Part shown: positions 44,385 through 54,430 of the stretch, in pieces
Layout of the letters: each line of letters starts with the position of its first letter
Numbering within the stretch: the first letter of the stretch is position 1
The notes under the pieces: model-generated
What the model was told of the DNA's origin: nothing
What the model saw: only the letters and a program-made list of their open reading frames with translations
Database searches by the model: none
Assembly: GCF_030035675.1 (NCBI RefSeq)
Contig: NC_084480.1
Coordinates: forward strand, 248,679,981-248,743,980
From: Rhineura floridana
Taxonomy: Eukaryota > Chordata > Lepidosauria > Squamata > Rhineuridae
Direction of reading: 5' to 3'
Length of the DNA: 64,000 nt
Position numbers and translations under genes: made by a program

Positions 44385-45700
44385 TTAAAAGGCTTGTCTT
44401 CAGTAGGCTCCAAAAAGACAACAGAGATGGTGTCTGTTTAATATTTAAGGGGAGGGAATTCCAAAGGGTAGGTGCCACTACACTAAAGGTCGGCTTCATA
44501 CGTTGTATGGAATGGACTTCCTTATGAGATGGTATCTGCAGAGTGCAGTGACTGTCTGGGTATATAAGGGCATATGATCTTTCAGGTATCCTGGTCCCAA
44601 GCTGTATAGGGCTTTACCCACAAAAACCAACACCTTGAACTTAGCCCAGTAGCTAATGTGCAGGCAGTGCAATTCTTTCAGCAGTGGGGTAACATGTTCA
44701 AGATGTTCTGCCCCAGTGAGCAGTTGTACTGGTGCATTTTGAACCAGCTGCAGCTTCTGGACCAACCTCAAAGGCATTCCCATATACAGTGCATTACAGT
44801 AATCCAGCCTGGAAGTTACCAGTGCATGGGCAACAGTGGTCAGGCTATCCCAGTCCAGAAACTGCTGCAGCTGTCTTACCAGCTGAAGCTGACAAAAAGG
44901 CACTCTTAGCCACTGAGGCCACCTGGTGACAAAGATGGATCCAGGAGCACTCCCAGACTCTTTCAGAAGGAGTACAACCACATCCAAAGCATGCAATTGA
45001 CCAATTATCTGGACTCGGGAACCGCCTACCCACAGCACCTCCATTTTGCTTAAACAGTCAATTTATTCGCCCTCATCTAGCCCACCACTGAGTCCAGGCA
45101 CTGGTCCAGAGCTTGCACGGCCTCTCTCAAGTCAGATGTTACTGAGAAATAGAGCTGTGTATTGTCAGTGTGCTGCTGACACCTCACCCCAAATCTCCTA
45201 ATGACCTCTCCTTACGGCTTCGTATAGATGTTAAACAACATTGGGGCAGGATAGTATCCTGCAACACCCCATAGCACAACTGCCAGAGGGGCTAAAGACA
45301 ATCACCCAATGTTATTATTTGAAACTGACCCGGGAGATAGGATTGGAACTACTGGAAAACAGTGCCTCTGACACCCATCTCACTGAGTATGCTCAGAAGG
45401 ATACCACGGTAAACGGTATCAAAAGCAGCTGAGAGATCAAGTAAGAGTAACAGGGTTGCACTCCCCCTGCCCTTCTCCTGATAAAGGCCATCCATCAGGG
45501 CGACCAAGGCTGATTCAGTTCCATAACGAGGCCTGAACCCAGATTGGAATGGGTCAAGATAATCGGTTTCATCCACAAGTATTTGCAATTGCTGCACCAC
45601 AACCCTCTTGATCACCTTCCCTAAAAAGGGGATATTTGTGACCTGGCGATAGTTGTCACAAACCAGTGGGTCTGGGGTGGTCAGATCACCACCTCTTCAG
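44385..45700 (-). mobile_element. L2-clade LINE, degraded copy in AQP4 intron 0
   Basis: Minus-strand pieces: [63 protein letters not shown], then [36 protein letters not shown] and LGPGYLKDH. The middle of the RT is disordered and frames change several times. No 3' tail is visible. Confidence 0.85.
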
Positions 45701-46342
45701 ATTGGCTGCAACCAATATTGTGATGTACCACTTTACTTGCCCCAATAGGAATGAATGACAACCAATCATTTATATGACCTGTACCCTCACATTGCTGTGG
45801 GAGAAAATGTCCAAGTTCCATGTTTGGATGGATACATTGGAAACATGAGTCATTTTCATCTTCTCTTCCCCACTTCCTTCCATGTAGTATCCAAAGCCAC
45901 CCTAACCAGTAATTTAAACCTGCATGCAACACTGCCCAATACTTCCTCTAATGCATCATACATCAGAGATACTGGTTTGCTGAGTGAGCAAATTTTGAAG
46001 TTAAAGAATCAGACCTCTGGCTCAGTTGCCTGTGTTTAGTCCCAAGGAGCCAACCTAGGTCTTGAGTGACCAAAGGGCTAAACTTGTTTGTACTGTTTTT
46101 TACTATATCTAGAAGTAATATCACTCATTAGGACCCATGATCAAAATCCCTAGCTAAGGGGATGGCAACTGATAGTGTAAGTTCCAGGCCTTTGCCTCTG
46201 CATGCTATGACCCTGACCCTGACCCTGACCCTGAGCAGAGCTCTAGCACAAAATAAGTGACACCAGTTGGGTCAAGAAGACCAGCAGTATAAGTAATGCA
46301 GATGTTGAACCAAGGCCCCGGTGCCAAATCTGAACCAAAGAC
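45701..46342. other. Unassigned intron sequence
   Basis: A short tandem of ccctga hexamers lies at 46209-46233. No coding or repeat identity is recognised. Confidence 0.35.
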
Positions 46343-47019
46343 TGTCAGCCAGCAGCCTTTGAGCCACAACACCTTCTGAGACAGATTCCCCAGCAGAACT
46401 GGTTATCTTTTACACAGACTCAGGACCAGGACTCAAAGACTGGATTTGGCATAAAGCTTTATTACAGCAGTCAGTACAGGAACACAGCATCCAAACATAC
46501 ACGGCATATCAGGATACAGAACAGGTGCAAACTAGGCATGGAAGCAGTAACAGAGAATTGTTGCAACAACCTTATTACACCCAGACACTGTAAATAAAAG
46601 AGAGGTGGGTTGGCACTATACTTGCCCAAGCCAACTCTAGCACTTTCTAGCCTTTGTGGTAAGGCAGGGGCTCCTTCTGGGAAGAGATGCTGCTTCCTTT
46701 ATCTGAAGCCTCCTTTTCTCCAGTCTGCATGACCTTGGAGAAATAGTTATCTCCAGCTCTGACAAACTACTCTCATTCTTATCTCTCTGGAAGAGTCCAG
46801 TCTATCTACTCAATGACTGGGCTGGGTGCCAGTGAGGATTCCTTTCTCTCTGTCATAGGCGGGGGCGGGGGGGCTTTACTGCCATTGATAGTCTGACTAG
46901 ACACAAAGCTGCCAGGTTTCTAGAAGCATTTCTCCCGTGTTTTCCCCAACCCCCTCCACAACATCTGTAATTCACTTTCCATTCTCTCAACCTTGCCAAA
47001 GGTCATGGGGCCCATGACA
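46343..47019 (-). mobile_element. Probable solo LTR
   Basis: It runs TGTCATGGGCC...GGCTGACA on the minus strand, 677 bp, flanked by aagac and cagac (4 of 5 matching). AATAAA on the minus strand near 46458 lies about 115 bp before the end, as expected for an R/U5 part. Fossil; less secure than the others because the duplication is imperfect. Confidence 0.5.
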
Positions 47020-47499
47020 CAGACCAGGCAATGCAGAAGGCACAAAATGACTGATAGGCAACAGAGTTCTAGGCCAGAGACCTACCACTTTAAGGCTTTT
47101 CAAGAAGGGGGCTGAGCTTGGAAAAGATAAGCTGTCCCAAGGTGGAGTAGGTCTTATTTGAGCACCAGACCTTGAGAGAGCAATTTGTCTGCTTGAAGCT
47201 ATCCAAGGTCCTGAAACTCCAGCTTGATGCTACTTAGCTAGTTAAGCCACCCTTGGATGTCTGTTTTGCCCTATGGACTTCCACTTATGGTTAAAATAGG
47301 ATGGTGCAACAACTAGGATTTCTGCTGTACAGGCTCCTCTGCTTTCTGAACTTACACTTCCCTGCCTCTGATCCTTCTGGCTTCTATATGCTTCCCACAT
47401 CACCTGCCTTCATCCTCTCCTACCTGACCAACTGGACTCAACCTTGCCAATGCAAGGAAGTCATATCCTCATGACATACTTGAGTTTTTCAGGTGTCTC

Positions 47500-47720
47500 T
47501 TGAAGACTTTTTATGCTACCGGGCCTATGCAGTTGCCGCCCTTGGCTCCTGCTGGGAGGAAGGGTGGGATATACATAAAATAATAAATAAATAAAGTTTT
47601 CTTGAGTAGCTAGCCATTTTACTGATTGTTTTGTATTGCTTTTAAAGTTTATGTTGCTGTACATCACCCTGATGTTTTGTGTGAGAGCAGTATATAAATC
47701 CTTGTATAAATACAAAAATA
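47500..47720 (+). repeat. Two LINE 3' tails
   Basis: 47530-47600 (ttgccgcccttggctcc...ggaagggtgggatatac, AAATA tail) and 47640-47720 (gttgctgtacatcaccctgatg...gagagcagtatataaat). Confidence 0.55.
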
Positions 47721-49099
47721 AACCACAGCTTCTGCAGGCTAAAGTCTGAAAAACTGTGCTGGGAAAGGTTTGTTTTGTGCCTATTTGTCAACAACGGTAT
47801 CAGTGCTGAAGTCCCTTTTTATTCAAATTTTGGGCAGACAAAATATTTCCATTATGTCACCATTATCCATACTGTTGCAGTCATTATACAATGTTACCAC
47901 AAAATAGCAACAATGTCATATTTTGAACAAGCTGATACAGTTCACCTGACAAAGTTTACGATAAGTCAGTGACCAAAAGCAGCTTCTGAATTCACCGTGG
48001 GGGTAATGCATTAACCAACAGCAAGTATTATTGGATGGCACAACTTGAATTCACAAGTTGTTTATGAGGCTTCAGAAATGGTGAGATTTTGAACACAAGT
48101 GGAAGGGCAACTTTGGGTGGCTATAAATTAATTATCAAGCTGCAAGAAAAATATTGGGTGGCTTGTTAATGAGGTTGGCATCGTTATTTGATGAGATGTA
48201 GAGTACCAGCATTCAGAGAATCCTTGTTTTTCATCTCTTGAAGCAATCACTTAACTTTGGGCTTAACTCTACCCAAAATTCATGACAATGCTATCCTTTT
48301 CCCAAGCCCAGCAGCATTTTAGCCTAACAGCCCTGTGAGGTTTTGTTTGTTTGTTTTTTTAAAAACTAAACTAACCCGATGAATTTCACAAGTGAGCAGG
48401 GATCTGAACCTGAGTTTCTAACACCCACACCCAACAGTATGGCTCTGGGAGGGAAGGAAGAAAGGTAGGGGGCTAATAAAGGGCTTCTATTTGCCCTATC
48501 TTAATGGCACTCTGTTCCAAGCCATTTCCATTCTCATCCATTCAAAGTTGCCCAGTGCACTTTTACAGACATGGCAGTCTCTGCAGATTCACCCTTCCCA
48601 GAAGAGGAGAATCCTAACTATTAGCGGAGAGAGCTACTGCAAGTTCGGAGAGAACAGCTTTACGGACTGTGTGCGTGTGCGCGCGCGCATGTCTTTCAGG
48701 GAGCGCCACTTAGTAACTCAGTGGGAGGAAGGCGCAAAAGAGAACAAGCCAAATATTGCCTTTGCACCGCACGAGAATTGATTCCTTTTTTCCCCCTTGT
48801 GCAAAACATGCAGGGTTAGGAAACGTCAGCAAATGCCGAGGAAGGCAGTGCTGGTGTCTAGAAGGGTCTGAGCTTCAGATGGGAGAGAAATTTTGAAGAC
48901 TTTAACTTTTTACTTTCGGGTATTGCGCCTAGAATGCCCCAGAAAGCAAACTGGAGCAAAAGCATTGAAAAGTGCAATAGGGTTCCCTCGCTAGACCCTG
49001 ACCCAGCGACCTCGTCTATTTTTACCAGGCAGAGTAACACGACCACGCGCAAACTGCTGGCAAAGGTACATTTTTAGGTTCCTTTCCAAATAGGTGAAA
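47721..49099. other. Unassigned intron sequence
   Basis: A (TG/CG)n-type alternating purine-pyrimidine run lies at 48668-48690. Nothing else is recognised. Confidence 0.35.
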
Positions 49100-50670
49100 A
49101 AGACGGGGACTGCCCTTGACCTTTAGCGCACACAAATCGTCTCGGTCTAACGTTTCAGAAGGAGACAAGTTATTGGTCCACAGGCGCGCACAGACACCCG
49201 CATGCGGGGGGGGGCGCTCACACGTGCACCCTTGTCTCCTTTGCAAACGCGGGAGATGCACAGGTGCGAGTTTCTCAGGAAACTTGTTTGTTTGTTTGTT
49301 GAGGAGGAAATCTATGCTGCCAACAAGCAACACCCAGTTGCGGATATTGGTCAGTCCAGACAGAGCTCAAGCTAGCAGGAGAGTTAGGCAGCCTGCAAAG
49401 AAGGATCGGTTGGCAAGACGAGGAAGCAATCGATAAGCCACATTCCGAGGCCAGCAACTTACAATCGGGGGTGAGAGCGGAGTCCCGATCCGGTCGCGGG
49501 AAGAGGCCAGCAGGCGGCCCGTCCTGCGCTGTGGGATTGCACGGGAGGGAGGGTGGCAGAGTCGGGGCGAGCGCTTTGCCGAGGCTGCGGGAGGGCTGGC
49601 GCGGAAGCGGCCGGGACCCCCGCGACGGCCGAGCAGCGGCTCCCTGGCTCCGCCCCAGCTCTTAGGGGCTGGCCGCGCAGCGCACCGAGGGGGCGGCAAG
49701 GCGCTTCACTCTGTCTGCCGCCCCCTGGAAGAGAAGCCCTCGAAGCCCTGGGCAGACTCTCTTCCTGATGCTTGCCTTGATCGCCTCGCGTCCTCGCAAA
49801 GGTCTTTGCTTTCCTTTGCGCGATCCGCCTGCCCCCCGCCCAACATAAAATAGTGAAAGTCACACGCTCGGCTTTGTAAACGGGACAGTCCCCAAGAGCT
49901 CGTTTTGCTTTTTTTTTGGGTCGCCGGAACAAAGCGGGGCTTGTTTATTTCTCCCCCCCCATCTTTCTTTTCTTTGGAACTGCTGCCTCTCTACATGCAT
50001 CCCAACGCCAGTCCCCGTCCAACCCTTCATAGCACCGCGATCACACGCAGAGTTAGGAAAAGGGGACCCGACGGTGTGTTGGAGGGCAGCCAAGTTTTTG
50101 CATGGCATTCTCAAAAAGCGCTTGCAAAAACGAAATATATTGCTGCAGTGCACCCTTCCTTCGGCTCAAGGCATCCGCCCGTTGCCTTTCACAACAGAAC
50201 CAGGCCAGCGCAAGCCTTTTTCTCGCCCGCCTCGCCTCGGCTGACTCGCCCCTATCAGTTGCCTTTTCTTTCCCGCAATCGGACGTTAAGCAGACATTTC
50301 GGCGTCCTAAAACAACCGCCGACTCTCGTTCAACCCCCCCCCCCCGGCGCCTCGACTCACCCCCGGCAGCCTCCCGACGCGCTTCTGTCGCTCATTCCTT
50401 CCCGGTTTGTGCGCCTGGGCGAGACGCGCCGGAGCTGGGAGACGGGGAGGGAAGAAGTGGACCAGCGCGGAGCCCTCTGGGGAGTCGGATTACTCTGCGC
50501 CTGGTGTGGTGGGGTTTTGGGAGGAGTGGAGGGAGTCTGCCGACCAGATGGCAAGTCCTCGCTAAGTTATATTTGAACTCCAAATAACTTTTCCTTACCT
50601 GATCAGCCTCGAGGCACTCTGGAACCGCCCCCCAAAGCACAGAAGTCGCAAAACAGAGCAGAACCAAAAA
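49100..50670. promoter_or_regulatory. CpG island over the AQP4 first exon
   Basis: This stretch is GC-rich with frequent CG dinucleotides, in sharp contrast to the AT-rich flanks. It contains the M1 start exon. Two further good minus-strand donors lie in it: GATT|gtaagt at about 49458 and ATCAG|gtaagg at about 50598, so extra non-coding first exons are possible. Long open frames here on both strands (for example 49905-50576 +) have no recognisable domain and are expected by chance in GC-rich DNA. Bidirectional activity is possible; mammals have an antisense transcript at this locus. Confidence 0.7.
50361..50395 (-). CDS. AQP4: AQP4 exon 0 (M1 start exon, coding part)
   Basis: This exon encodes the first 11 residues of aquaporin-4 and two bases of a split Gly codon (MSDRSASGGCR-G). 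The ATG is at 50395-50393 and the donor is GG|gtgagt. Exon 1 begins with T, completing GGT and continuing KCGRLC, which matches the mammalian layout MSDR...G|KCG.LC. The ATG is the first one in frame: the frame stays open upstream to a TAA near 50570 but holds no other ATG. The exon lies inside a CpG island. Compared with human M1 it is one residue longer and has an extra Cys at position 10. M1 is the longer isoform, which limits growth of orthogonal arrays. The 5' UTR limit and transcription start cannot be seen. Confidence 0.85.
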
Positions 50671-50834
50671 CGCAGGCGCGCATGTAGTTCACGAAACCAA
50701 CGGTGACAAATCTTAATTGACTAAAGCAAATGCAAATCAAAAGCCTCGTTTACACAAGTCTTGCTTGTTTGTTTATAGCTATTTTCTATACCGTCTTTTC
50801 CGGTAAAATGCCCTCTCAAGGCGGCTGGCAAAAG

Positions 50835-50880
50835 CAATTTGTTATTTATTTATTTAAGGCATTTATATATCGCTTTTCAA
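50835..50880 (-). repeat. LINE tail remnant
   Basis: ttatttatttatttaaggcatttatatatcg is the reversed 3' end of an L2-clade LINE; it lies directly next to the SINE at 50881. Confidence 0.4.
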
Positions 50881-51268
50881 CAGCTGGTATAGCACAGTGG
50901 GGAGGAGAGCCTGGCTGGGAGCCCAGAGTCTGTGAGTTCAAATCCCTGCTGTATCTCCTGGGTGTCAAGGGCCAGCTAAAGATCACCCCCACAGTGAGTG
51001 GCTCAGGGGTTACCTGCCCTGCCACCTGTGCAGCCTTGGGCAAGCTGCATAGTCCCAAGGAGCCCAGTTGCCCCCCAGCTGGCAGTTGTGAACAAGGAAG
51101 GGGCTGGCTTGTGCAGCGGTGGCAAGCTGAGCAGGCCCTAGCCAGCTAGGGAGGACTAGCCTCACAGGGAGGCAATGGTAACCCCCCCCCCAATACCGTT
51201 TACCATGAACACCCTATTCATAGGGTCGCCATAAGTCAGGATGACTTGAAGGCAGTCCATTTCCTTTA
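50881..51268 (+). mobile_element. Long tRNA-derived SINE with Bov-B-like tail
   Basis: It has a tRNA-like head with B box (gtgagttcaaatccc), a body with ggccagctaaagatcaccc and cagccttgggcaagctgc, and the tail ccctattcatagggtcgccataagtcaggatgacttgaaggc. At about 385 bp it is longer than the SINE at 56509-56745 and has a different head and body but the same tail. Confidence 0.75.
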
Positions 51269-51534
51269 ATATTCACTAGGAAAATAGCATGGGGCAAAGT
51301 CTCCTTTTCCCTAAGTGCTGCTTCCCCAATCACAACCAAGGGTTTTTTTTGCAGATGCTTTTTTTAAAAAGCCAGGAGAACTGATAGTGGTTTCTCTGTG
51401 GCACATCTGCTTTGGTTGGAGCACAGAAACCCACCTTCTACTATCAAATCGTTGTCCCATTGGGCTCAGTACTGCTAATACTGACCGGCAGCAGGTGTCC
51501 AAGGTTTCAGGCAAAAGTCATTCCTAGCCTTAGC

Positions 51535-51612
51535 TGGAAACCAAGGACTGAACCTGGGATTGTTTGCATGCAAAGCCTGGGCTCTGCCACCGAATTATGG
51601 CCCATCCCCAAG
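51535..51612 (-). mobile_element. tRNA-derived SINE head
   Basis: The minus strand reads ggtggcagagcccaggctttgcatgcaaac / aatcccaggttcagtcc, the same family as 27255-27345. Confidence 0.6.
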
Positions 51613-51773
51613 CTCCAAGGAGCAGACATCTGTTCCTTTTGGGATAATGACACATGTCAATGATACATAGACATGGATGGATCTATAGAAACAATAGTAC
51701 TAATTAAAAACACTGTGAATATTAGAAATACAAACATGATTACATGATGATAAACAATACTCAACCATCAGTA

Positions 51774-52122
51774 CAGGGGCGTCACTACTGGGGTGCGGAG
51801 GGTGCGGACCACACCTGGGTGACACCCTGAGGGGGGTGACACCCAGAGCCACCCCACCCCGCGCTGTTGCCCGGCAAAGGAGCCGAAAAGCGCTCCGGGT
51901 CGGCACAGCCAACTCCTCCTCGGAGTTGGGCGGGTGAGACTGAAAGCAGGCGCCCACTCACTGGTGGTGAAGCCGGGACGGGCCTTCCACCGCCAGCCTG
52001 GAGCACATGATGAGTGTGTACGCGTGTGCGCATGTGCAAAAACAGCCACCCCTGTCCATGCATCTGGGAGGGCGCGCACTGGAGGTCCGCACCCCCCCCG
52101 CACTCCCGCTAGTATCCCGCTG
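51774..52122. mobile_element. GC-rich hAT MITE with perfect 8-bp duplication
   Basis: It begins caggggcgtcactactgg and ends cccgctagtatcccgctg (decayed complement). It is flanked by catcagta at 51766-51773 and 52123-52130. The interior has ggtgcggaccacacctgggtgacaccc and gtccgcaccccccccgcac and is much more GC-rich than its surroundings. 349 bp, no coding capacity. Confidence 0.85.
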
Positions 52123-52130
52123 CATCAGTA

Positions 52131-52650
52131 TTATGGAGGAAAACCATATGTTTAAAAACAATTGCATTGGACAATGATGAGAAAAACACACATTACATGG
52201 GGGGAAGGCATGTTTTTTTTTCTTAAAAAAACAACACGTCTGTTCCATGATATTGAGACAATTGTGTCACCAAAATACTCCCCCAGTATAATGGCTGATA
52301 CCAAATGTAAAATTCCATTAACAGATGTTAAATACATGTAACTGTTTGTGCTCACATGCATCCCTTCCCACCCTTGCCTCCCCTTCCATTCCCAGCGATT
52401 GTCTTCTCTACTGTAATTTAAGAGACAAACCAGAGAAGATGTAAAATAACAGCTATCAGATTTCCCAGTATTATTATTCTGATCTAAAAGCAGGCACATA
52501 AGGTTCTGTGGGTCAAGACAGAACTCTGCAGAATCCCATAAGCCAAAGGACACAGCTCCTCAGTACAACTTTGGAGGACCTAATCACCAGGTAAGACTGA
52601 AAACTGGTGTCCCCATGTCCTATCTCTGGGAGCTTTCCCAGGAGGATATC
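52131..52650. other. Gene-free stretch
   Basis: Nothing is recognised. Confidence 0.3.
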
Positions 52651-52654
52651 ATGG

Positions 52655-52740
52655 TTGTTGTTGTTATGTGTCTTCAAGTCAATTATGACTTATGGCGACC
52701 CTATGAATCAGCAACCTCCAATAGCATCTGTTGTGAACCA
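52655..52740 (-). repeat. Bov-B-type tail fragment
   Basis: gttgttgttatgtgtcttcaagtcaattatgacttatggcgaccc is the reversed Bov-B 3' end. Confidence 0.6.
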
Positions 52741-52744
52741 CCCA

Positions 52745-53060
52745 CGGTAAATCATGGTAAATGGTGTCAAAGGCTGCTGGGGTCTAGCAGAGCCAGCAGG
52801 GACACCCTCCTCCCATCCATCTCCTAGTGAAGACTGACCACCAATGTGACTAAAGCTGCTTCAGTCCTGAAACTGGGCCTGAACTTAAGATGATAAAGGA
52901 TCATCTGAGAAAGCATGGAGTTGAGGTGCTATTGTTCATTCAAGCACCTTGCTCAAAATGGCAAATTAGATAAAGGCCTCAAATTATCCACGGGGGTGGG
53001 ATCTAACAGTGTCCTTTCCACAACAGAGGCCTAAAGCTTTTAAAACAGGTGGTACAACAG
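52745..53060 (-). mobile_element. Old L2-clade LINE fragment
   Basis: aaatggtgtcaaaggctgctggggtctagcagagccagcagg is the reverse of the DLSAAFDTI region; cagtcctgaaactgggcctgaa corresponds to SGFRPG. It is heavily diverged. Confidence 0.6.
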
Positions 53061-53985
53061 CATTCTCATTGGCTATAGGGAGGCACAGCTGTGTGCGTAT
53101 TTGGCATCTGGCCATAGTGGACTGGTAGAACACTTGCCTTGCATGAAGGTTTCAGATTCTTGGCGGGCCACTGCTGATCAGAATCAACAGTACTGGATTA
53201 AATTGGCCAATAGTCCAAAGCAGATCCTTATGTTTCATTATTTTAAAAAAGCAAAATAAACCTCATGACAAAGATGCACAGTATTCTGTCTCACATCTAA
53301 AAATATATTAAGCACTACTCCAGCTTTTGTTTAAATTGAATGTTCTCAAATCCATAATGTGTATATAACTTCAAATTTTCAACACTGTAATCTTAGCTGG
53401 GTCAGTTTCTTAAGCCTTACTAGATGCTTCGTCCCCTGACATTTAGATCAAGAACTCCATGGGAAATCAGTCAAGGGATTTTGACATTGCTGCTGGCCAC
53501 AATCCAGGGGGTTTAGGCTTACCACCTTTCTCCAACATATGCAGATCATCTCCCCACAGAAGTTGCACACATAATCCCATGGTAGAGGAGTAGAAAAGAC
53601 AACACAACAATTCATTTGAACAGTTCCCTCTAGATTGTGTTGCAGCTTTTGAGAGAGACCAGGAATATGGAGGAATGGTTTGCTTCCAAAGGCTGTTTTT
53701 TTTTTAAAAGGACTAAATTACAATGGAAGAACAAAACTGAAAACAAAAAAAAATGAACACTGTGGAAAGTAGGACGTTGGGTAGTGTTTTTTCACTTTGG
53801 GGAAGGATAAAACCTCCAAGATAAATAACTAAATAATGTAGTTACATGCAGTGTAGTTCCCAAAATGCATCACTATAGTTGCTGTGGCAGGGCCAGAGTG
53901 TTTTATTACATAGCTGTTTAATATAAGAGCACATTCAACATGCGGCTAATTCAGGGTATGTAGATTCTCTCATTCTGCACATTTC
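53061..53985. other. Gene-free; possible SINE head
   Basis: 53115-53175 (gactggtagaacacttgccttgcatgaagg) resembles the tRNA-SINE head family. The rest is unassigned. Confidence 0.35.
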
Positions 53986-53989
53986 AGTC

Positions 53990-54430
53990 CAGTAATTTTA
54001 CCTAACAGCCATATTTTTAGACCACCTTTCAACTGAAGTTTCCAGGGCACTGGGCAATTTATATTAAACTGAAAAATAAAATATCAACAAATAAAACTAT
54101 AGAACTACAATAGTAAAATAACCAGCAACAGAACAACACACAGTCACATAGCAACAATGGATCATATTATGAGTCTCCAGGCTTCCCAAGTCCTCATTTG
54201 GCAGCAAAATGGTGTCAGCAAGAGGGATTTAAGTATCTCCACTGGGAGGGAATTCCACAATTGGGGTGCCATGTCTGAGAAGGCACTGCTAAGAGTCATC
54301 CTGGCACAAGCCATGGTTAAAGATGGAACAATCAGCAGGGCCTTTCCAGCACAGCTCAAAACACAGGCTGGAATATCCAGGGAAAGATGCTCCTTCAAAG
54401 TACCAGTAATCCATGTAAAGTGTCTGGATG
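53990..54430 (-). mobile_element. L2-clade LINE C-terminal fragment
   Basis: On the minus strand the frame contains LSSAFSDMAPQLWNSLPVEI, matching RAFSVVAPELWNSLPEEV of the other copies, with flanking sequence in the same orientation. Confidence 0.7.

Larger units (their letters stand above)
44231..50360 (-). other. AQP4: AQP4 intron 0
   Basis: This 6.1-kb intron lies between the M1 start exon and exon 1. It contains an L2-clade LINE (44385-45700), a probable solo LTR (46343-47019), LINE tails (47500-47720) and part of the CpG island. Confidence 0.85.

Noticed and set aside
46209-46233. Telomere-like (CCCTGA)n run
   Set aside because: Only about four units, and the hexamer is not the vertebrate telomere repeat; an ordinary short tandem repeat.
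50396-50557. In-frame upstream extension of AQP4 M1, reminiscent of the rodent Mz isoform
   Set aside because: The frame is open for about 50 codons before M1 but contains no ATG; the only start-like codon is TTG and a TAA lies just above it.
49905-50576. 223-codon open frame on the plus strand in the CpG island, and overlapping long frames on the minus strand
   Set aside because: Composition-driven open frames in GC-rich DNA; no domain, no convincing start context, and overlap with the AQP4 first exon.
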